From contig QOZQ01000009.1 of assembly GCA_003576695.1 (NCBI GenBank), forward strand, positions 62,001 through 126,000: a DNA stretch of 64,000 nucleotides, read 5' to 3'. The stretch comes from Taklimakanibacter lacteus. Lineage in GTDB: Bacteria > Pseudomonadota > Alphaproteobacteria > Rhizobiales > Aestuariivirgaceae. The position numbers and the translations under genes were made by a program. Shown piece after piece: positions 18,754-27,656 of the stretch. A model generated the notes under the pieces. That model was given only the letters and a program-made list of their open reading frames with translations. It had not been told where the DNA came from and ran no database searches. Position 1 is the first letter of the stretch. Each line of letters opens with the position of its first letter.

Positions 18754-19821
18754 TCAGCGGATCCGCGCACCGCCATCGCCATTGAAAACGTAAAGCCCGC
18801 TCTTCGCCAGCCCGACGCCGATCTTGTCGCCGGTCTTGCCACGGTAATCCTTGGGCGCCTTGACGGTGATCATATCCTTCGCCGTCTTCACGGTGATGAG
18901 CGTATGGTCGCCGATCAGCTCGTTGGTGAAGATCTCGCCCATGACGTCGCCCTTGGCCGGGGTGGTGACGGAACAATCCTCAGGCCGCACGCCCAGAATG
19001 GCCTTGTCGAGCCTGCCTTTCACCGGCACCTTGACCTCATGGCCCTCGGCCACGAAAGTTTCACCCTGCAGGGCACCATGCACGATGTTCATGGGCGGCG
19101 AGCCGATGAACTGCGCGACAAACAGATTGGCCGGATCGTTGTAGATTTCAGCAGGCGTGGCCAGCTGCTGCAACACACCCTTTTCGAGAATGGCGACGCG
19201 GTGGGCCAGCGTCATGGCTTCGATCTGGTCGTGGGTCACATAGATCGTGGTAATGCCGAATGACTCCTGCATGTGCTTCAGTTCGGCCCGCATGTGGCCG
19301 CGCAGCTTGGCATCGAGATTGGACAAGGGCTCGTCCATGAGGAACACCGAGGGCCTGCGGATGATGGCGCGGGCCAGTGCCACGCGCTGGCGCTGGCCGC
19401 CGGACAATTCACGGGGGTAGCGTTGCAGCAACTGGTCAAGCTGCACCTGGGCCGCTGCCTCGCGGATCGCCGCATCCATTTCGGCAGCTTTCACCTTGCG
19501 CACCTTGAGGGGAAAGCCGATGTTCTCGGCTACCGTCTTGTGCGGGTAGAGCGCATAGGACTGGAAGACCATGGAAATGTCGCGGTACTTTGGCAGGATG
19601 TTGGTCACATCCCGGTCGCCGATCAGCACACGCCCGCCGCTCGCCGTTTCGAGGCCCGAGAGAATGCGCAGCGCCGTGGTCTTGCCGGAACCGGAGGCGC
19701 CGAGCAGCACCAGGAACTCGCCAGGATTGATGTCGAGATTGAAATCCTCCAGCACCTTAACGGGGCCGAAGGACTTCTGCACCCTGTCGAATCTGACTGG
19801 AACCTGCGGATTGCCTGCCAT
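18754..19821 (-). CDS. Carbohydrate-type ABC transporter ATPase (UgpC/MsmK family)
   Basis: A 355-aa ABC ATPase with a C-terminal TOBE-type domain, as in sugar and polyol importers. Walker A is GASGSGKTT (residues 41-49), the signature LSGGQRQRVALARA, and Walker B FLMDEPLSNLD with switch YVTHDQIEA. The TOBE region includes LGVRPEDC and GDKIGVGLAKSGLYVFN. Last gene of a minus-strand operon: binding protein, two permeases, ATPase. Confidence 0.93.
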   Translation of the reverse strand: MAGNPQVPVRFDRVQKSFGPVKVLEDFNLDINPGEFLVLLGASGSGKTTALRILSGLETASGGRVLIGDRDVTNILPKYRDISMVFQSYALYPHKTVAENIGFPLKVRKVKAAEMDAAIREAAAQVQLDQLLQRYPRELSGGQRQRVALARAIIRRPSVFLMDEPLSNLDAKLRGHMRAELKHMQESFGITTIYVTHDQIEAMTLAHRVAILEKGVLQQLATPAEIYNDPANLFVAQFIGSPPMNIVHGALQGETFVAEGHEVKVPVKGRLDKAILGVRPEDCSVTTPAKGDVMGEIFTNELIGDHTLITVKTAKDMITVKAPKDYRGKTGDKIGVGLAKSGLYVFNGDGGARIR

Positions 19822-19828
19822 ACTTGTC

Positions 19829-21013
19829 CTATCCTTTGACGGCGCCCATCAGGACACCGCGTTGAATGAATTTCTGAAGCACGATGGCCATCAGAATGAC
19901 GGGAATGATCATGACCACGATGATGGCCGACATTTCCCACCACAGCACGCCTTTCTCGCCTGCATTCTTGGCGGCGACCGTGATCGGCATGGTTTGCGAT
20001 TTCGCCGTCGCCAGGAACACGGCGAAGAGATATTCGTTCCAGTTCAGGATGAGCGTGAGCAGCGTCGTTGCAGCAAGTCCGGGGCGGGTGAGCGGCAGCA
20101 CGACCTCCCGGAAAATATAGAAGCGCGTGGCGCCGTCGAGTTGGGCTGATTCTTCGAGTTCGATGGGCAAACTGGCAAAGAAATCGTGCATCAGCCAGAC
20201 GACGATGGGAAGGTTGGCAACGGCATAGACGATGATGAGCGCCAAATGGGTGTCGAGCAGGCCCACTGCCTGGAACATCATATAGACCGGGATGATGACA
20301 ACGATGGGGGGCAGAATGCGTTGGGAAATGATCCAGAACAGAATGTCGCCGTTGCCGAGCCTCGATGTGAAGTGCTTGCCGAAGGCCCGCGCCAGCAAAA
20401 AGAACAAGGCGAGCCCCACCGCCGACGCGATTGACCAGTGGACGCCAAAGTATCGCGATACCAGGATGACGGCCAGTGCCAGCAGCACGAAGATGACGAT
20501 GTTGCCGAATCTGGGGCGGTATTGGATGCGGGCAAGCGCATAGGCCGCCATGCTGCCGACACCCACGCACAGGATCGTCGACAGGACGCTGATCACGAGC
20601 GAATTCGTGAAGGCACGGTAGATCTTGCAGATCTCCGGCTCCATCGGAGTCAATGTGACGATGGGCGAGAGAAGCCACGCAATGCTGTTATAGATCAGCA
20701 GCCCGAACTGGCGCGCGATTGCCGCCAGCCCGCAATTGGAATCCTCGGTGAACTGGGCAATCCAGGCGCTCGTCGTCGGCTGGAAATCGACAAAGGGAAT
20801 GTAGAACGGTCCCTTGTTGACCGCACCGGCATCCTTGAACGACGTGATCAGCACCCAGTAGATGGGAAAAAGGACAAAGAGCGTCCAGATGACCAGCAAC
20901 GCATAGGCGACGACCCTGGCAGCCGGCGACATCTTGCCGATTTCGGGCGGTTCGAAGAGGCGCTCCATCAGGCCGCGGCTTGTTCGCTCCAGCTTGTAGC
21001 CGGTTTCACTCAT
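19829..21013 (-). CDS. Carbohydrate-type ABC transporter permease (MalG type)
   Basis: A 394-aa membrane permease that pairs with the upstream permease. The EAA loop EESAQLDGATRFYIFREVVLPLTRPGLAA lies near the C-terminus, and the protein ends FIQRGVLMGAVKG, a common end in this family. It is longer than usual (~280 aa) because of an insert of about 100 residues with extra membrane segments after the first periplasmic loop. The ATG at 21013 overlaps the preceding gene's stop (ATGA). Confidence 0.9.
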   Translation of the reverse strand: MSETGYKLERTSRGLMERLFEPPEIGKMSPAARVVAYALLVIWTLFVLFPIYWVLITSFKDAGAVNKGPFYIPFVDFQPTTSAWIAQFTEDSNCGLAAIARQFGLLIYNSIAWLLSPIVTLTPMEPEICKIYRAFTNSLVISVLSTILCVGVGSMAAYALARIQYRPRFGNIVIFVLLALAVILVSRYFGVHWSIASAVGLALFFLLARAFGKHFTSRLGNGDILFWIISQRILPPIVVIIPVYMMFQAVGLLDTHLALIIVYAVANLPIVVWLMHDFFASLPIELEESAQLDGATRFYIFREVVLPLTRPGLAATTLLTLILNWNEYLFAVFLATAKSQTMPITVAAKNAGEKGVLWWEMSAIIVVMIIPVILMAIVLQKFIQRGVLMGAVKG

Positions 21014-22134
21014 GACGCTCTGGCTTTCCGCAATTGACCGATCACGACGTAGTTGAAGAACGACGCACACACGATGACGGTCACGATGAGAAGCAGGTAG
21101 GCGATTGCCGCGGAGTTGCCCATGTCGTTGGCGCGCCAGATATACATCGAGTGAAGCGTCATGGACTCGGTCGACGAACCCGGACCGCCACCCGTCATGA
21201 TGTTGGGAAGGTCAACGAGCTTGAATGCTTCGATCATGCGGATGAGGAGCACCGTCACGGCGACGGGAATGATCTGCGGCCAGGTGACTTCGCGGAATAT
21301 CTGCACACTCGACGCGCCATCGACCTGCGCGGCCTCGACATGATCCCTCGGCACGTTTTCCAGGGCCGCCAGCATGCAGATGAAGATGAACGGTATCCAC
21401 TGCCAGCTGTCGCAGATCATCATGACAAAGCGGGATGCCCAGGGACTGGCGGACCACACCCATGTATCGACCGAGGCCGCGCCGAACAGGGGCTGGAACG
21501 GACCTTTGGTGATATCTGCGACCATCTTCATGGCGTAGCCCACGCCCAGAGGCGTGATCATCAGCGGAAGGAAAAAGACGACACGGAAGAAGTTCTTGCC
21601 GGCAATGGGCTGCGAACAGAGGAAGGCAAGTCCGGTTCCGATGACGAATTGCAGCGAGCAACCGATGATCACGTAGAAGAGCGTCGTCAGGAGTGTCCCG
21701 ATCGGATTGCCAATCAGCAAGGTCGCGCACAACAGCCAGGCGATAAACCAGGCGCTCAGGGCGGAAATCAAACGTCCGACCATGCCGACCCATGACGTAA
21801 TCGACAGAGACCTGTAGAGCCAGAACAACAGGCATGCGGAGACAATGGTCAGGATGCCGATCTCCAAGAGACCCAACTCCCCGATCTTGCCGAGGAAGTG
21901 ATCCTGTTCCGAGCCGAAAATCTGTCTGGCGAAATTCTGCAGGCCGACGAAGCGGAAGCTCAGGCCTTCGGGGGTGAATCGGACCCGGCTGACCGCGAAA
22001 AGAATGGAGTAGAAAGTCGGAAAGATTGCGAAGACGAGAATGAGCGTGACGGCGGGCGCGATAAAGAACGTACGAGAATGGCGATCGAACCACTCCCCCC
22101 ACGATTCAGAAGCCGGTACCGTCAGGTCTGTCAT
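21010..22134 (-). CDS. Carbohydrate-type ABC transporter permease (MalF type)
   Basis: A 374-aa membrane permease with a first helix at FFIAPAVTLILVFAIFPTFY. Its EAA loop is VEAAQVDGASSVQIFREVTWPQIIPVAV. Like its partner it has an extra hydrophobic stretch in the first third (LLEIGILTIVSACLLFWLY and ISALSAWFIAWLLCATLLI). It follows the binding-protein gene after a strong hairpin. Confidence 0.9.
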   Translation of the reverse strand: MTDLTVPASESWGEWFDRHSRTFFIAPAVTLILVFAIFPTFYSILFAVSRVRFTPEGLSFRFVGLQNFARQIFGSEQDHFLGKIGELGLLEIGILTIVSACLLFWLYRSLSITSWVGMVGRLISALSAWFIAWLLCATLLIGNPIGTLLTTLFYVIIGCSLQFVIGTGLAFLCSQPIAGKNFFRVVFFLPLMITPLGVGYAMKMVADITKGPFQPLFGAASVDTWVWSASPWASRFVMMICDSWQWIPFIFICMLAALENVPRDHVEAAQVDGASSVQIFREVTWPQIIPVAVTVLLIRMIEAFKLVDLPNIMTGGGPGSSTESMTLHSMYIWRANDMGNSAAIAYLLLIVTVIVCASFFNYVVIGQLRKARAS

Positions 22135-22224
22135 GGCGCCCCAGTGTTCACGATCCCGCCGATCCCCGCAAGCTTTTGCGTGGGCCGCAGGTGACCGAAC
22201 TCTCCAATTTTGTTGTGAAAGCAG

Positions 22225-22250
22225 GGGCCGGACGTCGGAACGTCCGGCCC
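22225..22250 (-). promoter_or_regulatory. Strong intercistronic hairpin after the binding-protein gene
   Basis: A perfect 11-bp GC-rich stem (22225-22235 with 22240-22250) closes a 4-base loop. It lies between the binding-protein stop and the first permease start. No U-run follows on the minus strand. It is likely an mRNA-stabilising or partial-termination element that keeps binding-protein mRNA above permease mRNA, as in other sugar importer operons. Confidence 0.5.
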
Positions 22251-22288
22251 TCGCGCATGCATGCTCAATCCAGGCTCATCCCGAAAGG

Positions 22289-23764
22289 CTATTTACCTGT
22301 CCCCAGAGCCAAGGCCTGCGCCTTGATCTGGGCATCACGGCCGAAATCTTCCGTGACTTCTTCCCAACCTGTTTCAATGTTCTTCAGGGCTTCATCGACC
22401 GTGATTTCACCGGCAAGATAGCGGGCGAGTTCGGTGTCAAGAACGACGCCGGTATACTTTTGCGCACCGGGGATCTTCATGTCGGAGGCCATGTTGAGGT
22501 TGTTCAAGGCGCCGTTGATGGCTCCCAGATAGTTGGCGGCCAATTCCTGCGGCATGCCGGCCTTGACCCAAAGGTCGGTCGAGGCAAGCTGCGAGTTGCG
22601 ATAGGGATTGTAGCCCGTGGCGCCGATCGTCACGTCGACATTCGATTGCGCCGCCTGGTTCATGTAGGAGAGGAACGCATAGGCGGCGTCCTTCTTCTTC
22701 TGGTCGGCCTTGGCGTTGATGGCGCCGGCCCAGCCGCCAAAGGCGGCGAACGGCGCGTAGTTGATGCCATCGACCGAGTGCGGAGCATTTTCCTTGGTCA
22801 CCGGCACGAGCTTGCCAGTGGCACGGTCCAGCACTTCCTTGGAGCCAACGGCGCCAACGGCGTAGATCAGGCCCTTGACGCCGGCCGCATCGGGATCGAG
22901 CTGCAGCGTGCCGGGATCGCCCCATTCAATGAGCAGGCCGCAGCGGCCGGCCTTGAACAGGCCACGGGTGTCGCCGATGTCCATGTTCAGTTCTTCCGGC
23001 GGGCCATATTTGCCGGTTTCCTTGTAGACTTCGAAGGCTTTCTTCCAGGCTTCGTTGTTGATGACCGGCTTCATCGTCGCGCCGTCAAAATGGAAGCCCT
23101 GGGCAGTACCCATGGTCTGCACATAGGGTGCCGCCACGGTCTGGATGGCGAAATAGGACTGGGCGTTGCGCTTCTTGAAGATGCAGGAACCGTAGTCCGC
23201 CTGGCCATCGCCGTTCATGTCCTGGCCGTGGATCTTGGACGCAACGTCGATATACTCATCCCAGGTCTTGGGCGGTGCGAGACCGGCCTTTTGCAGCACG
23301 TCGGTGCGATAATAGACCATCTGGAAATCGCCATCGACCATCAGCAGCTTGGTCTTGCCACCGACTTTCTGGCCGAATTCGCGGAAATAGGGTGCGACGT
23401 CGGCAAGATCGATCTTCGTATCCTTGGCGACATAGGGGTCCATGTCCTCGATAAGCCCGGCGGCATCGAGTTCCACGCCCCAACCGGCGGCGAACACGCC
23501 GACGTCAATGGAGTTCGTGCCGGTCGACCAGTCGTTCTGGATCTTCGGGAATATCTCCGCGAAGGGCACCTCGATGACGACGATCTTGCCGCCTGTCGCT
23601 GCTTCAAACTCCTTGCCGCGCTCTGCAAGACGTCCGGCAATCACGTAGCCAGGGCGCGTGAGAATATTGACAGTGACGCCGTCAAATTCTCCCGCAGAGG
23701 CGGTTGCGGCCAGACCGCACATGGCGGTACCGGCGGCCAACGCGCCAATCATCAGCTTCTTCAT
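22289..23764 (-). CDS. Carbohydrate-type ABC transporter substrate-binding protein (family 1)
   Basis: A 491-aa periplasmic binding protein with a signal peptide (MKKLMIGALAAGTAMCGLA, cleavage after TASA). It has extracellular-solute-binding family 1 features: the ligand-lobe segments FEAATGGKIVVIEVPFAEIFPKIQNDW, GKTKLLMVDGDFQMVYYRTDVLQKAGLAPPKTWDEYI, and AFAAFGGWAGAINAKADQKKKDAAYAFLSYM. DMNGDGQADYGS looks like an EF-hand-like calcium loop. GGGAGGA precedes the ATG. It heads the minus-strand sugar importer operon; the sugar cannot be named. Confidence 0.92.
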   Translation of the reverse strand: MKKLMIGALAAGTAMCGLAATASAGEFDGVTVNILTRPGYVIAGRLAERGKEFEAATGGKIVVIEVPFAEIFPKIQNDWSTGTNSIDVGVFAAGWGVELDAAGLIEDMDPYVAKDTKIDLADVAPYFREFGQKVGGKTKLLMVDGDFQMVYYRTDVLQKAGLAPPKTWDEYIDVASKIHGQDMNGDGQADYGSCIFKKRNAQSYFAIQTVAAPYVQTMGTAQGFHFDGATMKPVINNEAWKKAFEVYKETGKYGPPEELNMDIGDTRGLFKAGRCGLLIEWGDPGTLQLDPDAAGVKGLIYAVGAVGSKEVLDRATGKLVPVTKENAPHSVDGINYAPFAAFGGWAGAINAKADQKKKDAAYAFLSYMNQAAQSNVDVTIGATGYNPYRNSQLASTDLWVKAGMPQELAANYLGAINGALNNLNMASDMKIPGAQKYTGVVLDTELARYLAGEITVDEALKNIETGWEEVTEDFGRDAQIKAQALALGTGK

Positions 23765-24159
23765 TTTGTAGTCCTCCCGTTGGTTTGCCCATCCGCATTG
23801 CCAGCCATCCGGACCTACCCGGCAAATCCGGCATGCGAATTCTTGTGCTGCAGTGACGGCCGATCGCGAGGAACGCCGCGTCCTGCAGGTCTTTATGGAC
23901 GTAAGTCATTGCACATTTTTGCAAGGGCGCAAATGGCCAACAACATCATGGATATGGCACTTGTGGCAGGAAAGACGGTGGTCTCTCGCTTCGGGCAGCG
24001 GCAACCTGATGTACTGACATGTTGCAATCCACTGCGACTAAAGCACTTTTAAGAACCGGAGCATTTGAAAAGCTCGGCTCATGGTCCGTCCTTAACTTTT
24101 CCGAACTTTTCTGCGCCGCGTTCGAGTTGCCTGCCGGCCGGAACCCAAGCCGGTGGTGA
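23765..24159. other. Gene-free gap with promoter region of the sugar importer
   Basis: No credible coding frame is seen in these 395 bases. The only clear structure is the inverted repeat TTGCA-CATTTT-TGCAA at 23909-23924, about 145 bases upstream of the binding-protein ATG. It could be a LacI- or GntR-type operator. No sugar-responsive regulator gene is nearby. Confidence 0.4.
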
Positions 24160-24543
24160 TCACTTGAAAGCTTCGTCGACCGGCACGCCATAGGCGTTGG
24201 CAAGCCGGTTGGTCATGTTGGCGAGACCGGTCACCGCATAGACCTCGCGGATCATCTCTTCGCTCGCCCCTTTCTGGCGCGCACCCGCGGTATGGCTCGC
24301 CATGCAATAGTCACAGCCATTCGTCACCGAGACGGCGACATAGATCAATTCCTTGGTGAGGGGATCGAGCGCGCCCGGCCCCATCATCTCCTTCAGGCTC
24401 TCCCAGACATGGCGCAGCATGCGCGGGTCATGCGCGAGATATTTCCAGAAATTGTTCACATCGGCGACCTTGCGCGTCGCCTTGATATCGTCGAAGACAG
24501 CGCGCACTTCGGGACTGGCGGTCTCATAAGAGATGGGCTGCAC
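24160..24543 (-). CDS. AhpD-like / carboxymuconolactone decarboxylase family protein
   Basis: A 127-aa protein of the CMD/AhpD-like fold. The redox motif CDYCMASH (Cys-x-x-Cys then His) lies after LTKELIYVAVSVTNG, as in alkylhydroperoxidase AhpD-type proteins, so a peroxide-reducing role is likely. The GTG at 24543 is chosen because AGGAAGG lies at good spacing and the family starts close to VQPISYE; the open frame extends further upstream without a good ribosome site. Confidence 0.82.
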   Translation of the reverse strand: MQPISYETASPEVRAVFDDIKATRKVADVNNFWKYLAHDPRMLRHVWESLKEMMGPGALDPLTKELIYVAVSVTNGCDYCMASHTAGARQKGASEEMIREVYAVTGLANMTNRLANAYGVPVDEAFK

Positions 24544-24652
24544 GTTTGGTTCCTTCCTTGCCCGTTTCCGCCTCAAACTATCACGTCCATCTCTCATTTT
24601 CGTCATATTGCTGGGGACTATGGTTCTGTTGCGTCAAGGTGGAGGGCAACGC

Positions 24653-26638
24653 ATGAAGAAGACCGTCATCACTCTGGCCGCGGCCCTGGCGCTCGGCGCG
24701 CCCTTGAAGGCGCTCGCCCAGGAAGAGAACCCCAATGCGGGGCTGATTCTCGCACAGGACCAGCAAGGCGAGTCCGACCCCGACCAGCTGATCAAAAAGA
24801 AAAAGAAGCGCCAGCAGGAGCAGCAGCAGGGCGAGCAGGCCCAGCAGCCCGCCGAGGAGCAGATCGAGCAGCCGGTCAAGAAGCGCAAGAAGAAGCAGGC
24901 GGAGCAGCCGGAAGAGCAGCTTCAGCAGCCGGTCGAAGAGCAGGTCGAGCAGCCGGTCAAGAAGCGCAAGAAGAAGCAGGCGGAGCAGCCTGAGGACCAG
25001 ACTCAGCCGCCGGTCGAGACCCAGGCCGAGCGGCCCGAGCAGCCGGTGAAGAAGAAAAAGAAGGAGCAGGCCGAGCAGCCGCAGGACCAGCCGCCGCCGG
25101 CGTCGGAGCAGACCACACAGCAGCCGCAGCCTGAGCAACCGACAGCTGCGGGAGTGCCGCCGGAAGTGACGCAATATCTCTCCGATACGCGCTCGCCGAA
25201 GGAACTCTCGGACGCGGAGCTTACCCAGCGCGTGCGCGCCGGGCGCAATTTGGTGAAGACGAAGGGGCTCCCCGCCAATATTCGCCAGGAGCTCGCCAAC
25301 GAGTTCAAGAAGGCGCGCAGCGAGGCGATGGCGCGCGAGCAAGCCAAGGCCACCGGCCAGCCGAAGCAGGGCCAGCAGACGACGGAGCAGCCCAAGCCCG
25401 AGCAACCGCCTGCCGGTGAGACGACGACCGGCAAGAGCGATCAGATGCCTGCGCAAGGCGAAGGCCAGCCCGCCCAGCCGACAGACCAGGCGGCTGAGCC
25501 GCCGCCGGTCAATCCCGACAAGCAGGAAGTGCAGAAGCTCGACGGCAACAAGGCCGCCCCGGAAGCCGAAGCCAAGGCCAAGGCCTATCTCGACGATGCG
25601 CGTTCGGCCGAGCAGCTCAATGACGATGAGTTGCGCGACCGTCTCGACGGCATGCGCGAGCTGATGGCCGGCAACCAGCTCTCGCGCGACAGCGAGCGTG
25701 CGCTGCGCCGCAAGCTCAGGGCCGAGCGCGACATCCTGCGCAACCGGGTTTCAAAGAAGGTGGTCGTCGAGGAGCAGAAGGACGATGCCATTCCGGGCAG
25801 CCGTGAGCGCCGCCGCGGCCGCAATGACCGCAAATGGGACCAGTGGGCCGAGCGCGATGTGCTGCGTGACCGGCGCCGGTCGGATCAGCTCGAAGAGGGC
25901 GAATTGCGCCGCCGCATCGATGTCTATCGCGTGGTGATCAATGACGACCGCTACGACGCCGAGGAGCGGGCCTATTGGCGTGGCATGATGGATCGCGACC
26001 GCCTCTATCTGCGCGAGCGCCTGGTCACCGACCGTCGTGATCGCGAGCGCTATTGGCGCGACCGCCGCGACAGGAACGATCTCGATATCGACATCAACAT
26101 CAATCTGGGGCCTGACCGCGAGCCACCCGAGGCCGCCTTCATGGACGAGATCGATGATGAGGAGCTCGAAGACTATCTGGTGGCGGCTCCCCGCCGCAAG
26201 GTTGCCCGCCGCTACACGGTCGAGGAGATCGAGGAGGAACCGGAACTGCGTACCGCGATGCCCGCCATCGAGATCGACAATATCCACTTCGGCTTCAACG
26301 AGAGCTTCGTGCGCGAGGAAGAGGTGGACAAGCTCGACCGCATCGCCGAGGTGATCGAGAAGATCCTCGCCGCCCATCCAGGCGAGGTCTTCATGATCGC
26401 CGGCCACACCGATGCGGTAGGCTCGGACGCCTATAACCTGAAGCTGTCGCGCGAGCGGGCCCAGGCGGTCAAGAAGGCGCTGACCGCCTATTATGTCATT
26501 CCGGCCAGGAACCTGGTGACGGCGGGCTACGGCGAGCGCTATCTCAAGATACCCACTTCCGAGGCCGAAGAGGAGAACCGCCGCGTATCGCTGCAGCGGG
26601 TGACGCCGCTGGTTGGCGAGGCCGAATTGGGCCAGTAG
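24653..26638 (+). CDS. OmpA-family outer-membrane/peptidoglycan-binding protein with internal repeats
   Basis: A 661-aa exported protein. A signal peptide (MKKTVITLAAALALGAPLKA, cleavage after ALA) is followed by a Lys/Gln/Glu/Pro-rich region (residues ~40-165) with three copies of a unit containing QPVKK(R/K)KKK(Q/E)QAEQP. Three diverged ~55-residue helical repeats follow, beginning near residues 172 (YLSDTRSPKELSDAEL), 310 (YLDDARSAEQLNDDEL) and 400 (VLRDRRRSDQLEEGEL). The end is an OmpA C-domain that binds peptidoglycan (IHFGFNESFVR, GHTDAVGSDAYNLKLSRERA). No N-terminal barrel is evident. GGAGGG precedes the ATG at 24653. It probably ties the envelope to the cell wall. Confidence 0.85.
   Translation: MKKTVITLAAALALGAPLKALAQEENPNAGLILAQDQQGESDPDQLIKKKKKRQQEQQQGEQAQQPAEEQIEQPVKKRKKKQAEQPEEQLQQPVEEQVEQPVKKRKKKQAEQPEDQTQPPVETQAERPEQPVKKKKKEQAEQPQDQPPPASEQTTQQPQPEQPTAAGVPPEVTQYLSDTRSPKELSDAELTQRVRAGRNLVKTKGLPANIRQELANEFKKARSEAMAREQAKATGQPKQGQQTTEQPKPEQPPAGETTTGKSDQMPAQGEGQPAQPTDQAAEPPPVNPDKQEVQKLDGNKAAPEAEAKAKAYLDDARSAEQLNDDELRDRLDGMRELMAGNQLSRDSERALRRKLRAERDILRNRVSKKVVVEEQKDDAIPGSRERRRGRNDRKWDQWAERDVLRDRRRSDQLEEGELRRRIDVYRVVINDDRYDAEERAYWRGMMDRDRLYLRERLVTDRRDRERYWRDRRDRNDLDIDININLGPDREPPEAAFMDEIDDEELEDYLVAAPRRKVARRYTVEEIEEEPELRTAMPAIEIDNIHFGFNESFVREEEVDKLDRIAEVIEKILAAHPGEVFMIAGHTDAVGSDAYNLKLSRERAQAVKKALTAYYVIPARNLVTAGYGERYLKIPTSEAEEENRRVSLQRVTPLVGEAELGQ
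24865..25080 (+). repeat. In-frame tandem repeat inside the OmpA-family gene
   Basis: A 45-base block at 24865-24909 recurs identically at 24946-24990 (period 81 bases, 27 residues). A third, diverged copy begins at 25036. The units encode the Lys-rich QPVKK(R/K)KKK segments. Identical DNA suggests recent slippage or recombination, so copy number may vary among strains. Confidence 0.8.
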
Positions 26639-26669
26639 GCCCGGTTCTACCCCTACTTGAAGCCTGTCC

Positions 26670-26692
26670 GGGCCGCCGCTATAAGGCGGCCC
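26670..26692 (+). terminator. Candidate terminator between the OmpA-family gene and ndk
   Basis: An 8-bp perfect GC stem (26670-26677 with 26685-26692) with a 7-base loop is followed by GACGTTTAAATTAAT. The downstream T content is weak, so termination may be partial. Confidence 0.45.
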
Positions 26693-26727
26693 GACGTTTA
26701 AATTAATGGCTCAACAAGGGGACTTTT

Positions 26728-27150
26728 ATGGCCAAGGAGCGCACGCTCTCCATCATCAAACCGGACGCCACCCGCCGCAATCTGACGGGCGCCATCAACG
26801 CCAAGATCGAGGGCGCCGGTCTCAGGATCATCGCCCAGAAGCGCGTGAAGTGGAAGAAGAAGGACGCCGAGACCTTCTACAAGGTCCACAAGGAGCGTCC
26901 CTTCTACAAGGACCTCGTCAAGTTCATGACCTCGGGCCCGGTCGTCATCCAGGTGCTCGAGGCCGACAATGCCGTCACCCGCTATCGCGACGTGATGGGC
27001 GCCACCAACCCGGCCAATGCCGCGCCCGGCACTATCCGCAAGGAATTCGCGGAATCGATCGAGGCCAATTCGGTCCATGGTTCCGACAGCGCCGACAACG
27101 CCAAGAAGGAGATCAAGCTCTGCTTCAAGGCCGCCGAGATCGTGGGCTGA
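26728..27150 (+). CDS. ndk: Nucleoside diphosphate kinase
   Basis: Transfers the gamma-phosphate of ATP to other nucleoside diphosphates through a phospho-histidine. At 140 aa it is the standard length. It starts [15 protein letters not shown], contains [24 protein letters not shown], and has the active His117 in [16 protein letters not shown] precedes the ATG. A VUT-family permease starts five bases after its stop. Confidence 0.97.
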   Translation: MAKERTLSIIKPDATRRNLTGAINAKIEGAGLRIIAQKRVKWKKKDAETFYKVHKERPFYKDLVKFMTSGPVVIQVLEADNAVTRYRDVMGATNPANAAPGTIRKEFAESIEANSVHGSDSADNAKKEIKLCFKAAEIVG

Positions 27151-27155
27151 TACCG

Positions 27156-27641
27156 ATGTGGGTCGTCGTTTATATCGTTTCGATCGTCCTGGTGAACTGG
27201 CTCTTCGTGGTCGTGGCACCCTGGCCGACGGTATTCGGCGACCTCTATCTTGCCAATCTGGTGGTCGGCTTCGTCTTCGTCCTGCGCGACTACGGACAGA
27301 GACAGGTCGGCCACAGGATCCTGCTGGCGACGCTGGTCGCCGGCATCATCACCTTCTTCATGGTCGACAAGGCGATTGCGCTTGCCAGCATCACCGCCTT
27401 CATCCTCTCCGAGATGACGGACTGGGCGATCTATTCCTTCACCAAGCGCCCGCTCCAGCAGCGCATCCTGCTTTCGAGCCTGGTCGCGGTGCCGCTCGAC
27501 ACGCTGGCCTTCCAGTATCTGGCGAATTATCTGACCCCCGCCGCCTTCACGACGGAAGTGCTCAGCAAGGCGCTCGGCGTGTTCATCGTCTGGTACCTGC
27601 TGAAGCTGCGCAGTGACAATACGCCGGCGGCGGCGCATTGA
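27156..27641 (+). CDS. VUT-family membrane transporter (YhhQ-like)
   Basis: A 161-aa very hydrophobic protein with about five membrane segments. The family signature is FVLRDYGQRQVGHR after the second helix, then ASITAFILSEMTDWAIYS. Members of PF02592 import queuosine precursors in known cases; the substrate here is not shown by the sequence. It follows ndk by five bases and is probably cotranscribed. Confidence 0.75.
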   Translation: MWVVVYIVSIVLVNWLFVVVAPWPTVFGDLYLANLVVGFVFVLRDYGQRQVGHRILLATLVAGIITFFMVDKAIALASITAFILSEMTDWAIYSFTKRPLQQRILLSSLVAVPLDTLAFQYLANYLTPAAFTTEVLSKALGVFIVWYLLKLRSDNTPAAAH

Positions 27642-27656
27642 CGCCAATCCTCTAAG

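Noticed and set aside
22040-24052. A 670-codon plus-strand frame opposite the sugar-binding protein
   Set aside because: The minus strand encodes a clear family 1 binding protein with signal peptide and ribosome site.
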